Part shown: piece by piece, positions 8,194-18,207 of the stretch
Position numbering within the stretch: position 1 is the first letter of the stretch
Layout of the letters: each line of letters starts with the position of its first letter
DNA from: Mesorhizobium qingshengii
GTDB lineage: Bacteria; Pseudomonadota; Alphaproteobacteria; Rhizobiales; Rhizobiaceae
Direction of reading: 5' to 3'
DNA length: 64,000 nucleotides
NCBI RefSeq assembly: GCF_027563465.1
Contig: NZ_JAPFQA010000014.1
Coordinates: 1 to 64,000 of the forward strand
Translations under genes and position numbers: made by a program
Notes under the pieces: model-generated
Told to the model about the DNA's origin: nothing
The model's input: the letters and a program-made list of their open reading frames with translations, nothing else
Databases searched by the model: none

Positions 8194-9795
8194 TCAGAAC
8201 ACCTGGCGGAAGACGATGAACAAGACGAAGGCGAGCGTGATCGAGCACGGCAGCGTCAGCACCCAGGCAAGCAGAAGGTTGCGCACCGTCGACCATTGCA
8301 GGCCCGAGCCGTTGGCGGCCATCGTTCCGGCGACGCCCGACGACAGCACATGGGTTGTCGACACCGGCAGGCCAAGCCGGTCGGCCATGCCGATGGTCAC
8401 CATCGCCACGAGTTCGGCGGCGGCACCCTGGCCATAGGTCAGATGGCTCTTGCCGATCTTCTCGCCGACTGTCACGACAATGCGCTTCCAGCCGACCATT
8501 GTGCCGAGCCCAAGGGCCAGGGCGACGGCAACCTTCACCCATAGCGGGATGAACTTCGTCGCGTTGTCGACGGCCTTGTGGTAGTCGGTCACCGCCTTGA
8601 GGTCGGCGGCCTGCATCGGCAGCAGCTGCTTCTTGTCGATCAGCTTCAACGCCTCGCCGATCAGGTAGATGTCGTTGCGGGCGTTGCTGACGAGGTCGGT
8701 CGGCACCTTTTCGACGGACGCGTAGGGCTGCAGCGAAGCCGTCGTGTTGTGGATGTAGGTCTGCAGCGCGACCGTCGTCTGGTCGTTCCAGGTCCGGGTG
8801 CGCACGGCATCCTGGACGGCAGCCTTGGCGTCGGTGACGGTGATGCCGGGCTTCACATATTTGCCCAGCGCCTGCTCGACGCCGACCGAAGCCGACTTGT
8901 AGGCCTCGAGATAATTGATGTCGGGCGTGCGGTTCAGCGCAAAGGCCGTCGGCACGACGCCGATCAGGATCAGCATGATCAGGCCCATGCCCTTCTGCCC
9001 ATCGTTGGAGCCATGTGCGAAGCTGACGCCGGTGCAGGTGAAGATAAGCAGGCCGCGGATCCACCAGGGCGGCGGCGTGTTGCCTTTCGGCGCCTCATAG
9101 AGCGCCGGATTACGCACCAGCAGCTTCATCGCATAGAGCAGGATCGCGGCGGCGAAGAAACCGATGATCGGCGACACCAGCAAGGTCACGCCAACATTGG
9201 TCGCTTGCGACCAGTCGACGCCGCTGGTGGCGCTGCCGGCAGGTGCCATGAACTGATTGGCAAGACCGACGCCGATGATCGAGCCCACCATCGTGTGCGA
9301 ACTCGAGGCAGGCAGGCCAAGAAACCAGGTGCCGAGATTCCACAGGATCGCCGCGACCAGCAGCGCGAACACCATGGCGAAACCGGAGGAGGAGCCCACC
9401 TGAAGGATAAGCTCGACCGGCAGCAGTGACAGGATGCCGAAGGCGACCGCGCCGCTCGAGGTGAGGACGCCGAGGAAGTTGAAGACGCCCGACCACATGA
9501 CGGCGAATTCGGCCGGCAGGGAGCGCGTGTAGATGACGGTCGCCACCGCATTGGCGGTGTCATGGAAGCCATTGACGAATTCGAAGCCGAGCGCGATCAG
9601 CAAGGCGATGCCGAGCAGGATCCATGGCACGGTCTTGGCTTCGGCCAGATCCTGGCTGAGCGCGTAGCCGACATAGACGATGCCGACCACCACCAGCACG
9701 CCAAAGGCCGGCAGGAACCATTTGGCGCCACCCGAATGATCCAGCGGATGCTCCGGTCTCGGAATGCCCGCCTCACTAGAAACTATGTCCACCAT
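8194..9795 (-). CDS. pit: Inorganic phosphate transporter, Pit family
   Basis: 533 residues, with about ten hydrophobic membrane segments. The repeated PiT signature appears twice: GFEFVNGFHDTANAVATVIYTR near residue 70 and GVSFAHGSNDGQKGMG near residue 262, with matching LPASSSHTMVG and LPVSTTHVLSSG loops. It imports metal-phosphate using the proton gradient. A hydrophilic loop of roughly 120 residues (about 300-420) separates the two halves and is cytoplasmic in this family. AGGAG precedes the ATG by 6 bases. Single-gene unit with its own terminator; no phoU-like (DUF47) partner is adjacent, unlike many pit loci. Confidence 0.93.
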   Translation of the reverse strand: MVDIVSSEAGIPRPEHPLDHSGGAKWFLPAFGVLVVVGIVYVGYALSQDLAEAKTVPWILLGIALLIALGFEFVNGFHDTANAVATVIYTRSLPAEFAVMWSGVFNFLGVLTSSGAVAFGILSLLPVELILQVGSSSGFAMVFALLVAAILWNLGTWFLGLPASSSHTMVGSIIGVGLANQFMAPAGSATSGVDWSQATNVGVTLLVSPIIGFFAAAILLYAMKLLVRNPALYEAPKGNTPPPWWIRGLLIFTCTGVSFAHGSNDGQKGMGLIMLILIGVVPTAFALNRTPDINYLEAYKSASVGVEQALGKYVKPGITVTDAKAAVQDAVRTRTWNDQTTVALQTYIHNTTASLQPYASVEKVPTDLVSNARNDIYLIGEALKLIDKKQLLPMQAADLKAVTDYHKAVDNATKFIPLWVKVAVALALGLGTMVGWKRIVVTVGEKIGKSHLTYGQGAAAELVAMVTIGMADRLGLPVSTTHVLSSGVAGTMAANGSGLQWSTVRNLLLAWVLTLPCSITLAFVLFIVFRQVF

Positions 9796-9913
9796 GTCCC
9801 ACTCCTATTGCATCGCAGCAAAGAACCGGGACGAACGCTATGTCTGCACAATGAACCCTGTGTGACGACGCCTGACGCGGTGTCGGGACAGAAAAGCGGA
9901 GAGCCGGTGGCCT

Positions 9914-11128
9914 TCAGGCGCCACGGGATCGCGTCTTCAGTATCGCCGAAAACAGCGGATCGAAGGCGCGGCTGATTGGTGCCGCCGCGGCGCCCAGCGC
10001 GATCGACCAGGGATCGGTGGTGCCGAGCTGCAGGCGCGGCAGGGTCCGTCCGGGCCGGTCGGCGATCGACGGCAGCAGCGGATGCATCGCCTCGACCAGG
10101 CGACGCGCCAGCGTTTCCGGCGCCCCGCTGGTGAGGATGACGGTCTGCGGATCGAACATCGTCTCGATGAGGTGCACGCTCCAGCGCAGATCATGCGCCG
10201 CCCCATCGATCCAGGCCATCATCTTGGGATCCTCGGCAACGACCAGGGCGTTCATCTGTTGGTAGATATCGTCATCGGCCGGGTTGAGGTCGAGATGCTG
10301 GTAGAGCGAGGCCAGCGACGCGCGATGCTCGAGCGGCGTCGAGCCGGACCCGGCAGGCGCCAGCAAGGCCATGCCGATTTCACCGGCATTGCCGTGGCCG
10401 CCGCTGTAGAGCTCGCCATTGAGGATCAGTCCGGTGCCGATGCCATAGCCGACATAGAGGCAGACAGCGTGATCGACGCCGTGCGCCGCGCCGACGATGC
10501 GTTCCGCCGTAGCGCAGGCGGCGGCGTCGTTCTGCAGGCCGACATTCAACCCTGTCCCGGCGGCCAGCGTCTCCAGCAGCGGAAACTTCTGCCAGGCCGG
10601 CATCATCCATTTGTCATCCGAATTCTTCAGTCCGAAAGGACCGGGCATGGCGACGCCGAGACCGACGAGCCGTTCTTCCGACTGCGAGGAGATGCCCGCC
10701 AGCTCACGCCTGACGCCGCCGATCAGGCCGAGGATGACCTCGACGCCCCTTGATGGCTCATCGAACGGCAGGTTGGCCTCGGCGCGCGCCAGCACGCTGC
10801 CGACCAGGTCGACGGCGACAGCCCGCGTCAGGTAGCGGTCGATCTGCAGGCCGATGGCGAAGGCGCCTTCGGGCACCAGCCTGTAGGGGGTCGACGGCTG
10901 GCCCCTGCCCTTGCGCACCGCATCGAGAGCCACGACCAGACCATCGCTTTCGAGATCCTCGATGATGTTGGAGACGGCCTGCTTGGTGAGCTGCGTCGCC
11001 CGCGCCAGGTCGGCACGCGAAAGGGCGCCATTGAGACGCAGCGCCTCGATCATGACACGGCGATTGTGCGCGCTGGTGCCTTCCTGGTTGGTGCCGCTTT
11101 TGGCGCGGATCGGGCTGATATCGTCCAC
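9914..11128 (-). CDS. ROK-family transcriptional repressor
   Basis: 404 residues from the GTG at 11128, which has GAGGGG 8 bases upstream; an ATG at 11152 lacks a Shine-Dalgarno. N-terminal winged helix-turn-helix (SRADLARATQLTKQAVSNIIEDLESDGLV), then a ROK sugar-binding domain (GVAMPGPFG, QNDAAACATAERIVGAAHGVDHAVCLYVGYGIGTG). The cysteine-rich zinc motif of classical ROK proteins after SGGHGNAGEIG is absent, suggesting a regulator that senses sugar without kinase activity. Divergent from the carbohydrate ABC operon, which it presumably represses until its sugar or sugar phosphate is present. Confidence 0.88.
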   Translation of the reverse strand: MDDISPIRAKSGTNQEGTSAHNRRVMIEALRLNGALSRADLARATQLTKQAVSNIIEDLESDGLVVALDAVRKGRGQPSTPYRLVPEGAFAIGLQIDRYLTRAVAVDLVGSVLARAEANLPFDEPSRGVEVILGLIGGVRRELAGISSQSEERLVGLGVAMPGPFGLKNSDDKWMMPAWQKFPLLETLAAGTGLNVGLQNDAAACATAERIVGAAHGVDHAVCLYVGYGIGTGLILNGELYSGGHGNAGEIGMALLAPAGSGSTPLEHRASLASLYQHLDLNPADDDIYQQMNALVVAEDPKMMAWIDGAAHDLRWSVHLIETMFDPQTVILTSGAPETLARRLVEAMHPLLPSIADRPGRTLPRLQLGTTDPWSIALGAAAAPISRAFDPLFSAILKTRSRGA

Positions 11129-11170
11129 CGGTTTTTCCCCTCTTGACTCCATTAGAATATTGATCGACTA

Positions 11171-11195
11171 ATTAAGTCAAGCGGATTGACTTAAT
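11171..11195. promoter_or_regulatory. Perfect inverted repeat, probable ROK operator
   Basis: ATTAAGTCAA and TTGACTTAAT, 10-base perfect arms around GCGGA, in the gap between the ROK gene and the ABC operon. The right arm contains a TTGACTT -35-like element reading toward the transporter. Position and symmetry fit the operator of the adjacent repressor, controlling both directions. Confidence 0.7.
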
Positions 11196-11347
11196 GTGAA
11201 CCGACGCCCCAAAACAAGATGGCCAGGGCCTCAGCCCTGTAGCCACTGGTCAGCCGGATAACCATCAGGTCACGCGACATGGATCCGGGAAGGCGATGCG
11301 AAACGCCCGCGGCGCCGGCCCGACAACACCGGAAATGGGAGAAAAAG

Positions 11348-12586
11348 ATGCTTAGGACAATCACGAAAACACTGGTCGGCGCGGTCTTCGCGGGGGGATT
11401 GCTCGTTCCCCACGCTTTCGCCGAGACAACGCTCAATGCGCTGTTCATGGCGCAGGCCGCCTACAGCGAGGCCGATGTCCGCGCCATGACCGATGCCTTC
11501 ACCAAGGCCAACCCGGACGTCAAGGTCAATCTCGAATTCGTTCCCTATGAAGGGTTGCACGACAAGACCGTGCTCGCGCAGGGGTCGGGCGGCGGCTACG
11601 ACGTCGTGCTGTTCGACGTCATCTGGCCGGCCGAATACGCGACCAACAAGGTGCTGGTCGACGTGTCGTCGAAGATCACCGACGACATGAAGAAGGGCGT
11701 GCTGCCCGGCGCCTGGACCACCGTCCAGTACGACGGCAAATCCTACGGCATGCCCTGGATCCTCGACACCAAGTATCTCTTCTACAACAAGGAGATCCTG
11801 GAAAAGGCCGGCATCAAGACGCCGCCGAAGACCTGGGAAGAACTCGGCAAACAGGCCAAGATCATCCAGGACAAGGGCCTGCTGAAGACTCCGATCGCCT
11901 GGAGTTGGTCGCAGGCCGAAGCCGCTATCTGCGACTACACCACGCTGGTCAGCGCCTATGGCGGCGACTTCCTCAAGGACGGCAAGCCGGATTTCCAGAA
12001 TGGCGGCGGCCTTGCGGCACTGAAGTACATGGTCGACAGCTACAAGTCGGGCCTCACCAATCCCAATTCCAAGGAATTCCTTGAAGAGGACGTGCGCAAG
12101 GTCTTCGAAAACGGTGACGCCGCCTTCGCGCTGAACTGGACCTACATGTACAACATGGCCAACGACCCGAAGGACAGTAAGGTGGCGGGCAAGGTCGGCG
12201 TTGTGCCGGCGCCGGGCGTTACTGGCACCAGCGAGGTGTCGGCCGTCAACGGCTCGATGGGCCTCGGCGTCACCGCGGTCTCGAAGCATCCGGACGAAGC
12301 CTGGAAGTACATCACCTTCATGACCTCGCAGGCGACGCAGAACCAGTATGCCAAGCTCTCGCTGCCGATCTGGGCCTCCTCCTATGACGACCCGGCGGTC
12401 ACCAAGGGCCAGGAAGAGCTGATCGCCGCCGCCAAGCTTGGCCTGGCCGCCATGTACCCGCGTCCGACCACGCCGAAATACCAGGAGCTGTCGACCGCGC
12501 TGCAGCAGGCGATCCAGGAATCGCTTCTCGGCCAGTCTTCGCCTGAGGATGCCCTGAACACGGCCGCCAAGAACAGCGGTCTCTGA
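11348..12586 (+). CDS. Carbohydrate ABC transporter, periplasmic substrate-binding protein
   Basis: 412 residues with a clear Sec signal peptide (MLRTITKTLVGAVFAGGLLVPHAFA, cleavage before ET). The body is an extracellular solute-binding family 1 protein of the MalE/UgpB type (GGGYDVVLFDVIWPAEYATN, PWILDTKYLFYNKEILEKAG). GGGAG lies 8 bases before the ATG. First gene of a seven-gene plus-strand operon. The ligand cannot be read from sequence; the downstream SIS and PfkB enzymes suggest an amino sugar or an Amadori-type sugar conjugate. Confidence 0.9.
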   Translation: MLRTITKTLVGAVFAGGLLVPHAFAETTLNALFMAQAAYSEADVRAMTDAFTKANPDVKVNLEFVPYEGLHDKTVLAQGSGGGYDVVLFDVIWPAEYATNKVLVDVSSKITDDMKKGVLPGAWTTVQYDGKSYGMPWILDTKYLFYNKEILEKAGIKTPPKTWEELGKQAKIIQDKGLLKTPIAWSWSQAEAAICDYTTLVSAYGGDFLKDGKPDFQNGGGLAALKYMVDSYKSGLTNPNSKEFLEEDVRKVFENGDAAFALNWTYMYNMANDPKDSKVAGKVGVVPAPGVTGTSEVSAVNGSMGLGVTAVSKHPDEAWKYITFMTSQATQNQYAKLSLPIWASSYDDPAVTKGQEELIAAAKLGLAAMYPRPTTPKYQELSTALQQAIQESLLGQSSPEDALNTAAKNSGL

Positions 12587-12603
12587 GCACTTTTCTCCAG
12601 TTG

Positions 12604-12624
12604 CGGGCGGCCTAGTGCCGCCCG
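12604..12624 (+). promoter_or_regulatory. Intercistronic stem-loop between binding protein and permease
   Basis: CGGGCGGC/GCCGCCCG arms with a 5-base loop, 17 bases after the binding-protein stop, without a T-run. Such hairpins often protect the upstream mRNA and allow more binding protein than permease. Confidence 0.5.
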
Positions 12625-12667
12625 TGCTATGTCTGAAACCAAGATGAGCTAGGGAGAGGCTGCTCCG

Positions 12668-13552
12668 ATGTCGAGCACCTGGATGACGACCCGTGCATGG
12701 CTGCTGATGCTGCCGCTGCTCGTGGTCATGGTCGCCGTCATCGGCTGGCCGCTGGTCGATACGGTCGGGCTTTCCTTCACCGACGCCAAGCTGGTTGGCA
12801 CCGGCGGCAATTTCGTCGGCTTCGACAACTATGCGAACATGCTGTCCAGCTCGAATTTTTCGCGCACGCTGGTCACCACGACGCTGTTCGCGGTCATTTC
12901 GGTTGCCGCCGAAATGGTCATCGGTGTCCTTGCGGCCTTGCTCCTCAATCAGCAGTTTCATGGCCGCGCCATCCTGCGGGCCTTGATGATCCTGCCCTGG
13001 GCGCTGCCGACGGTGGTCAATGCCACGCTGTGGCGGCTGATCTACAATCCTGAATATGGCGCGCTGAACGCCGCGCTCACGCAACTACATCTCATCGACG
13101 CCTACCGCTCCTGGCTCGGAGAGCCGGGCACGGCGCTGGCGGCGCTGATCGTCGCCGACTGCTGGAAGAATTTTCCGCTTGTGGCGCTGATCGCGCTGGC
13201 CGCCCTGCAGGCGGTGCCGCGTGACATCACCGCCGCCTCGCTGGTCGATGGCGCCGGGCCTTTCAACCGCTTCCGTTTCGTCATTTTGCCCTATCTCGCC
13301 GGCCCGCTGATGGTGGCGCTGGTGCTGCGCACCATCGAGGCCTTCAAGGTCTTTGACATCATCTGGGTGATGACCCGCGGCGGCCCGGCAAACAGCACGC
13401 GCACGCTGTCGATCCTCGTCTACCAGGAGGCCTTCTCCTTCCAGCGCGCCGGCTCCGGGGCGTCGCTGGCGCTGATCGTAACCTTGCTCGTGACCGTGCT
13501 GGCCGTGGCCTATGCCGCACTGGTCAGGAAGAGCGCCGGGAGTGCCGCCTGA
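12668..13552 (+). CDS. Carbohydrate ABC transporter permease, MalF type
   Basis: 294 residues, six predicted membrane helices, binding-protein-dependent transport inner-membrane domain. The EAA loop that docks the ATPase is ITAASLVDGAGPFNRFRFVILP. GGGAG upstream of the ATG. It ends in a TGATG overlap with the second permease, so the two are coupled and form the heterodimeric channel. Expected partner of the binding protein at 11348 and the ATPase at 16344. Confidence 0.92.
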   Translation: MSSTWMTTRAWLLMLPLLVVMVAVIGWPLVDTVGLSFTDAKLVGTGGNFVGFDNYANMLSSSNFSRTLVTTTLFAVISVAAEMVIGVLAALLLNQQFHGRAILRALMILPWALPTVVNATLWRLIYNPEYGALNAALTQLHLIDAYRSWLGEPGTALAALIVADCWKNFPLVALIALAALQAVPRDITAASLVDGAGPFNRFRFVILPYLAGPLMVALVLRTIEAFKVFDIIWVMTRGGPANSTRTLSILVYQEAFSFQRAGSGASLALIVTLLVTVLAVAYAALVRKSAGSAA

Positions 13553-14397
13553 TGGAACGCAAGAGCCCCGCCTTCACCATCTTCGTCCATGCCTGCGCGC
13601 TTCTGCTCGCCGCAATCATCCTGGCGCCCATTGCCTGGCTGTTCATCATGAGCATATCGCCGGCCGCCGATCTTGCCGCCAAGCCGCTGCGCTGGTGGCC
13701 GCAAAGCGCCGACTTCTCCCGCTACCAGCAATTGCTGTCGACAGCCGAAAACAGCGCCGGCGCCGCCTTCACCTCGTCGCTGCGCAACAGCCTCGAGATC
13801 GCCGGCATGGCGACGCTGGCGGCTCTTGCCCTGGCGATCCCCGCCGGTTGGGCCGTGTCGCGCACGCCCGCGATCGGCTGGTCGCTGTCGATGGTCATCG
13901 CCACCTACATGCTGCCGCCGGTGGCGCTGGCCGTGCCGCTCTATATGGGCCTGTCGCATCTCGGCCTGCTCAACAATGTCTTCGGCCTGGCGCTGGTCTA
14001 CCTCACCATATTGGCGCCCTTCACCACCTGGCTGATGAAATCCGGCTTCGATTCCATCCCGCGCGAGATCGAGGCGGCGGCGATGATCGACGGCGCCGGC
14101 CTGTTCCAGACCTTGCGCATCATCACTCTGCCGCTGGCCGCGCCCGTGATGGCGACATCGGCGCTGTTTGCCGTGCTGCTTGCCTGGGACGAGTTCTTCT
14201 ATGCGCTGCTGTTCACCTCGGACCAGCGCGCCAAGACCTTGACCGTCGCCATCGCCGATTTGGCTGGCGGTCGTGTTTCCGACTACGGATTGATCGCGAC
14301 AGCCGGTGTGCTGGCCGCCTTGCCACCAGTGCTGATCGGTCTGGTCATGCAGCGCGCGCTGATCTCGGGCCTGACCAGCGGCGGCGTGAAAGGATGA
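13552..14397 (+). CDS. Carbohydrate ABC transporter permease, MalG type
   Basis: 281 residues, six membrane helices, with the EAA loop EIEAAAMIDGAGLFQTLRIITLP near residue 180. It is the second half of the channel. ATG overlaps the preceding stop by one base, and its own stop overlaps the run of ATG codons opening the SIS-domain gene, so translation is likely coupled along the operon. Confidence 0.92.
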   Translation: MERKSPAFTIFVHACALLLAAIILAPIAWLFIMSISPAADLAAKPLRWWPQSADFSRYQQLLSTAENSAGAAFTSSLRNSLEIAGMATLAALALAIPAGWAVSRTPAIGWSLSMVIATYMLPPVALAVPLYMGLSHLGLLNNVFGLALVYLTILAPFTTWLMKSGFDSIPREIEAAAMIDGAGLFQTLRIITLPLAAPVMATSALFAVLLAWDEFFYALLFTSDQRAKTLTVAIADLAGGRVSDYGLIATAGVLAALPPVLIGLVMQRALISGLTSGGVKG

Positions 14398-15419
14398 TGA
14401 TGACGACTGCAAGAAACCGGCCCGCCGGACTCATGGCCATCGACCGCGAAATGGCGCGCCAGCATGCGGATGCGATCGCCTCGTTCGAACACAACACGGC
14501 AGTGGCGGCAAAGGTCGCCGCCTCGATCAAGCGGAGCGGGCGTCTGCTCCTGCTGGGCATGGGTGGTTCGCATGCCGTCGGGCGCGCCGTCGAGCCGCTC
14601 TATCGTGCGCTCGGCATCGATGCGCTGGCGCTGCCGCTCTCCGAACAGCTCGGCCAGCCGCTGCCGCTCAAGGACAGGACGGTGCTCGTCACCTCGCAGT
14701 CGGGCGAAAGCGCCGAGGTTGTCAGATGGTTTTCCGAGGCCGACAGCAGCGCTGCCGACGTTTTTGGCCTGACGCTGGAAGGCGGCTCTTTCCTCGCCCG
14801 CACCGCGCCGTGCCTGGTCGGCGCCGGCGGCACCGAACTGGCCTTCGCCGCGACCCGCAGCCTCACCGTGACGTTCGCCCTGCATCTGGCCATCCTGGCC
14901 GCACTCGGCGAGGACCCAAATGCCGCGCTTGCCGCACTGGATCATCCCCAGGACAACGACATCACACAGGCGCTCGCGGCGCTGGACAAGGTGGCGAGCA
15001 TCGTCACCTCGGGCCGCCGCCTGCAGGGCGTCGCCGAAGCGCTGGCGCTTGGCCTTACCGAGCTGTCGCGCCTGCCCTGCTTTTCCCTCGAGGGTGGCCA
15101 GTTGCGGCATGGGCCGATGGAGATGCTCGGCCCGCACATCGGCGTCATCCTGTTTCGCGGTTACGACCCGACGTCGGAGCTGGTGACGGCCATGGCTATC
15201 TCCGTGGTGGAGGCTGGCGCGCCGCTCGTCATCTTCGATTCGTCAGGCGAAGTGCCGGTCGCGGGCGCCGTCACGCTTTCGTTCGAACCAGCCTCGGGCC
15301 TCGCCGCCATCTTCGCCATGCTGCCGGTCGCACAGCGCCTGATGATCGCCTTCGCCGATGCCCGCATCGACAATGCCGGCACGCCTGTCCGCTCCACCAA
15401 GATCACCAGGAGCGAGTGA
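14394..15419 (+). CDS. SIS-domain sugar isomerase/deaminase (AgaS/FrlB/GlmS-C-like)
   Basis: About 341 residues with two SIS folds. The first has LLLLGMGGSHAVGRAVEP and the phosphosugar-binding TSQSGESAEVV; the second ends with EGGQLRHGPMEMLGP, the HGP-x-E signature of GlmS, AgaS and fructosamine-6-phosphate deglycases. It lacks the glutaminase domain of GlmS. Three consecutive ATGs (14394, 14397, 14400) open the frame. With the kinase that follows, two readings are reasonable: amino-sugar phosphate isomerase/deaminase (AgaS-like), or deglycase of a phosphorylated fructosyl-amino acid (FrlB-like). Sequence alone does not decide. Confidence 0.85.
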   Translation: MMMTTARNRPAGLMAIDREMARQHADAIASFEHNTAVAAKVAASIKRSGRLLLLGMGGSHAVGRAVEPLYRALGIDALALPLSEQLGQPLPLKDRTVLVTSQSGESAEVVRWFSEADSSAADVFGLTLEGGSFLARTAPCLVGAGGTELAFAATRSLTVTFALHLAILAALGEDPNAALAALDHPQDNDITQALAALDKVASIVTSGRRLQGVAEALALGLTELSRLPCFSLEGGQLRHGPMEMLGPHIGVILFRGYDPTSELVTAMAISVVEAGAPLVIFDSSGEVPVAGAVTLSFEPASGLAAIFAMLPVAQRLMIAFADARIDNAGTPVRSTKITRSE

Positions 15420-16343
15420 TGCGTCCGCTTGCAGTGATCGGCAATGTCAATGTCGACCTTATCGTCGGCCCGGTCGCGCCATGGCCGAAAGCGGGAACGG
15501 AGACCGTCGTCGACCATGACGAATTGCGGGTCGGCGGCCAGGCGGGAAACAGCGCTTTGGCCTGGCAAGCGCTGGGCGTCGATTTCGCCATTGCCGCCAA
15601 TGTCGGCGACGACCAGTTCGGCCGTTGGCTTCGCGAGGCGTTCGGCCGCCGTGCCGAGAAATGGGCGGTGCGCCCCGAAGGCACGACGCTGTCGGTCGGC
15701 ATGACCCATCCGGATGGCGAACGGACTTTCTTCACCACGCGCGGCCACTTGCCGCGGTTCAGCCTCGCCGACGTGCTCGCGGTTCTCGATGGCGAACACT
15801 TGTCGGGTGGTTACGCACTGCTGTGCGGCTCCTTCCTGACCGACGATCTGACCCGCGACTACGACGCTTTCTTCGACTGGGCGGACGGCCACGGCATCGC
15901 CGTGGCGCTCGACACCGGTTGGCCCATCGACGGCTGGACCGAAGCCAACTGCTCGGCGACGCGCGCATGGCTTTCGCGTTGCGAGCTGGCGCTTTTCAAC
16001 GAGGTCGAGACCGTCACCCTGGCGGGCACGCCGAGCCCGGTGGAGGCCGCGCGCGCGATCCGCTCCAGCATGAGGCAAGGCGCGACCTTCGTCGTCAAGC
16101 GCGGGCCGCTGGGCGCCATCGCCATCAGCCCGGATGGGGCGCTTGTCGAAGCCGTCGCGCCCGACGTCAGGGTTGTCGACACGATCGGCGCCGGCGATGT
16201 CTTCAACGCCGCCTTCCTGGCCGCGCTGGCGCAGGAACAGCCGCTGCCCGCCTGCCTCTCCGCCGCGACGCATGTGGCCTCGCGCGCGATCTCCACCCTG
16301 CCCCGCAATTATGGCGGGCCGATGCATTTTAGGGAATCCGTGC

Positions 16344-16357
<14 letters not shown>
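15419..16357 (+). CDS. PfkB-family carbohydrate kinase
   Basis: 312 residues. N-terminal VIGNVNVDLIVGPV, sugar-binding GGQAGNSALAWQALG (about 38-52), and the C-terminal PfkB signature DTIGAGDVFNAAFLAAL carrying the catalytic aspartate. It phosphorylates a sugar or sugar conjugate with ATP in the cytoplasm. ATG overlaps the SIS-gene stop (GTGATG), so sugar phosphate is probably handed between the two enzymes. PfkB plus SIS is the same pair as FrlD/FrlB in fructoselysine use and also occurs in amino-sugar loci. Confidence 0.88.
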
Positions 16358-17423
<1,066 letters not shown>

Positions 17424-17435
<12 letters not shown>

Positions 17436-17466
17436 AATCCGGTTTTGGAGAAGATCATGCTCCAGC
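17424..17466. repeat. Dispersed GATCCCG...GATCATGC palindromic repeat
   Basis: GATCCCGGAAAGTGAAATCC followed by GGTTTTGG and AAGATCATGCTCC. Same family as copies near 22617, 34803 and 55180. This short element is common between genes of Mesorhizobium and other Hyphomicrobiales. It overlaps the end of the upstream ATPase gene. Confidence 0.65.
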
Positions 17467-17507
17467 AACAGGGAGAACCTGCCGGCTGAGTGGCCGTCAG
17501 GAGCGCT

Positions 17508-18062
17508 TCAGGGAAGCAGCGGCGACATCGAGCCGGCGATTTCCAGCAAGGACGATACGAGCAACCGGCGCTCGTCTTTCGACAGGACATCCGAATCGAA
17601 GAGGTTCATGCTGCGCAACCCCTCTATGGCGAGATAGCAGACCAGCAGCGACTTGAGGTCCGGCGTCTCTCCCTTCAGCCGCTCGAACAGCTGCCGCTTG
17701 AATGTCTTTATCGGTGTCATGAAATCGGGATCCTCGGCGATCGCCGAAAAGATCCAGGATGCGGACGGTTGCGTTTCCTCGCAGTCATTGGCCGACAGCC
17801 TGATATAGACAGCGAGCGGGTTTTCGCCCCTGTCGTTGGTGCGGGCGGATTCGAGCGCCTGCTCGAACTCGCGCAGATACTCCTCGACCAACCCCTGCAT
17901 CAGTTTGGCCTTGGTCGGGAAATTGTAGAGGAGGCCGCCTTTCGATACGCCAGCGCGGCTGGCGACCGCATCCAGCGACAGGCTGCCGGGCCCGGACTCC
18001 CGGGCAACATCGGCCGCCGCGGCAAGAATTTTCTCGCGCGAATTCGATCTTCGGGCTCTCAT
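17508..18062 (-). CDS. TetR-family repressor of the adjacent RND efflux pump
   Basis: 184 residues. N-terminal helix-turn-helix SLDAVASRAGVSKGGLLYNFPTKAKLMQGLVEEYL (about residues 25-60). The C-terminal ligand domain ends LLEIAGSMSPLLP. GGGAGG lies 4 bases before the chosen ATG (MRARRSNSREKIL), better than ATG options at 18074 and 18098. Divergent from the adaptor and pump genes, with an inverted repeat in the shared promoter region, so it most likely represses the pump until a drug or plant phenolic binds. Ligand unknown. Confidence 0.87.
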   Translation of the reverse strand: MRARRSNSREKILAAAADVARESGPGSLSLDAVASRAGVSKGGLLYNFPTKAKLMQGLVEEYLREFEQALESARTNDRGENPLAVYIRLSANDCEETQPSASWIFSAIAEDPDFMTPIKTFKRQLFERLKGETPDLKSLLVCYLAIEGLRSMNLFDSDVLSKDERRLLVSSLLEIAGSMSPLLP

Positions 18063-18091
18063 GGCGCCTCCCATCGCAAGCTTAGGCCCAA

Positions 18092-18113
18092 TTGACAAGA
18101 CCGTCCAGACGGT
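18092..18113. promoter_or_regulatory. Probable TetR operator overlapping the pump promoter
   Basis: ACCGTC-CA-GACGGT, perfect 6-base arms (18100-18113), immediately downstream of a TTGACA -35 hexamer (18092-18097) that reads toward the pump genes, with a weak TACAGT-like -10 following. A repressor bound here would block RNA polymerase in both directions. Confidence 0.65.
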
Positions 18114-18207
18114 ACAGTAAGACCGCCGTCATTTGAAATCGGGACCCGCAGTCGATATGTGTCCCGATGTCCGCGCCTGGCGCCGGATTTCGACCGAGGG
18201 GACTTCC

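Noticed and set aside
11270..13084. 604-codon open frame on the minus strand opposite the sugar-binding protein and permease genes
   Set aside because: Mirror of well-supported plus-strand genes with signal peptide and membrane helices; the translation is a His/Arg/Asp-rich shadow.
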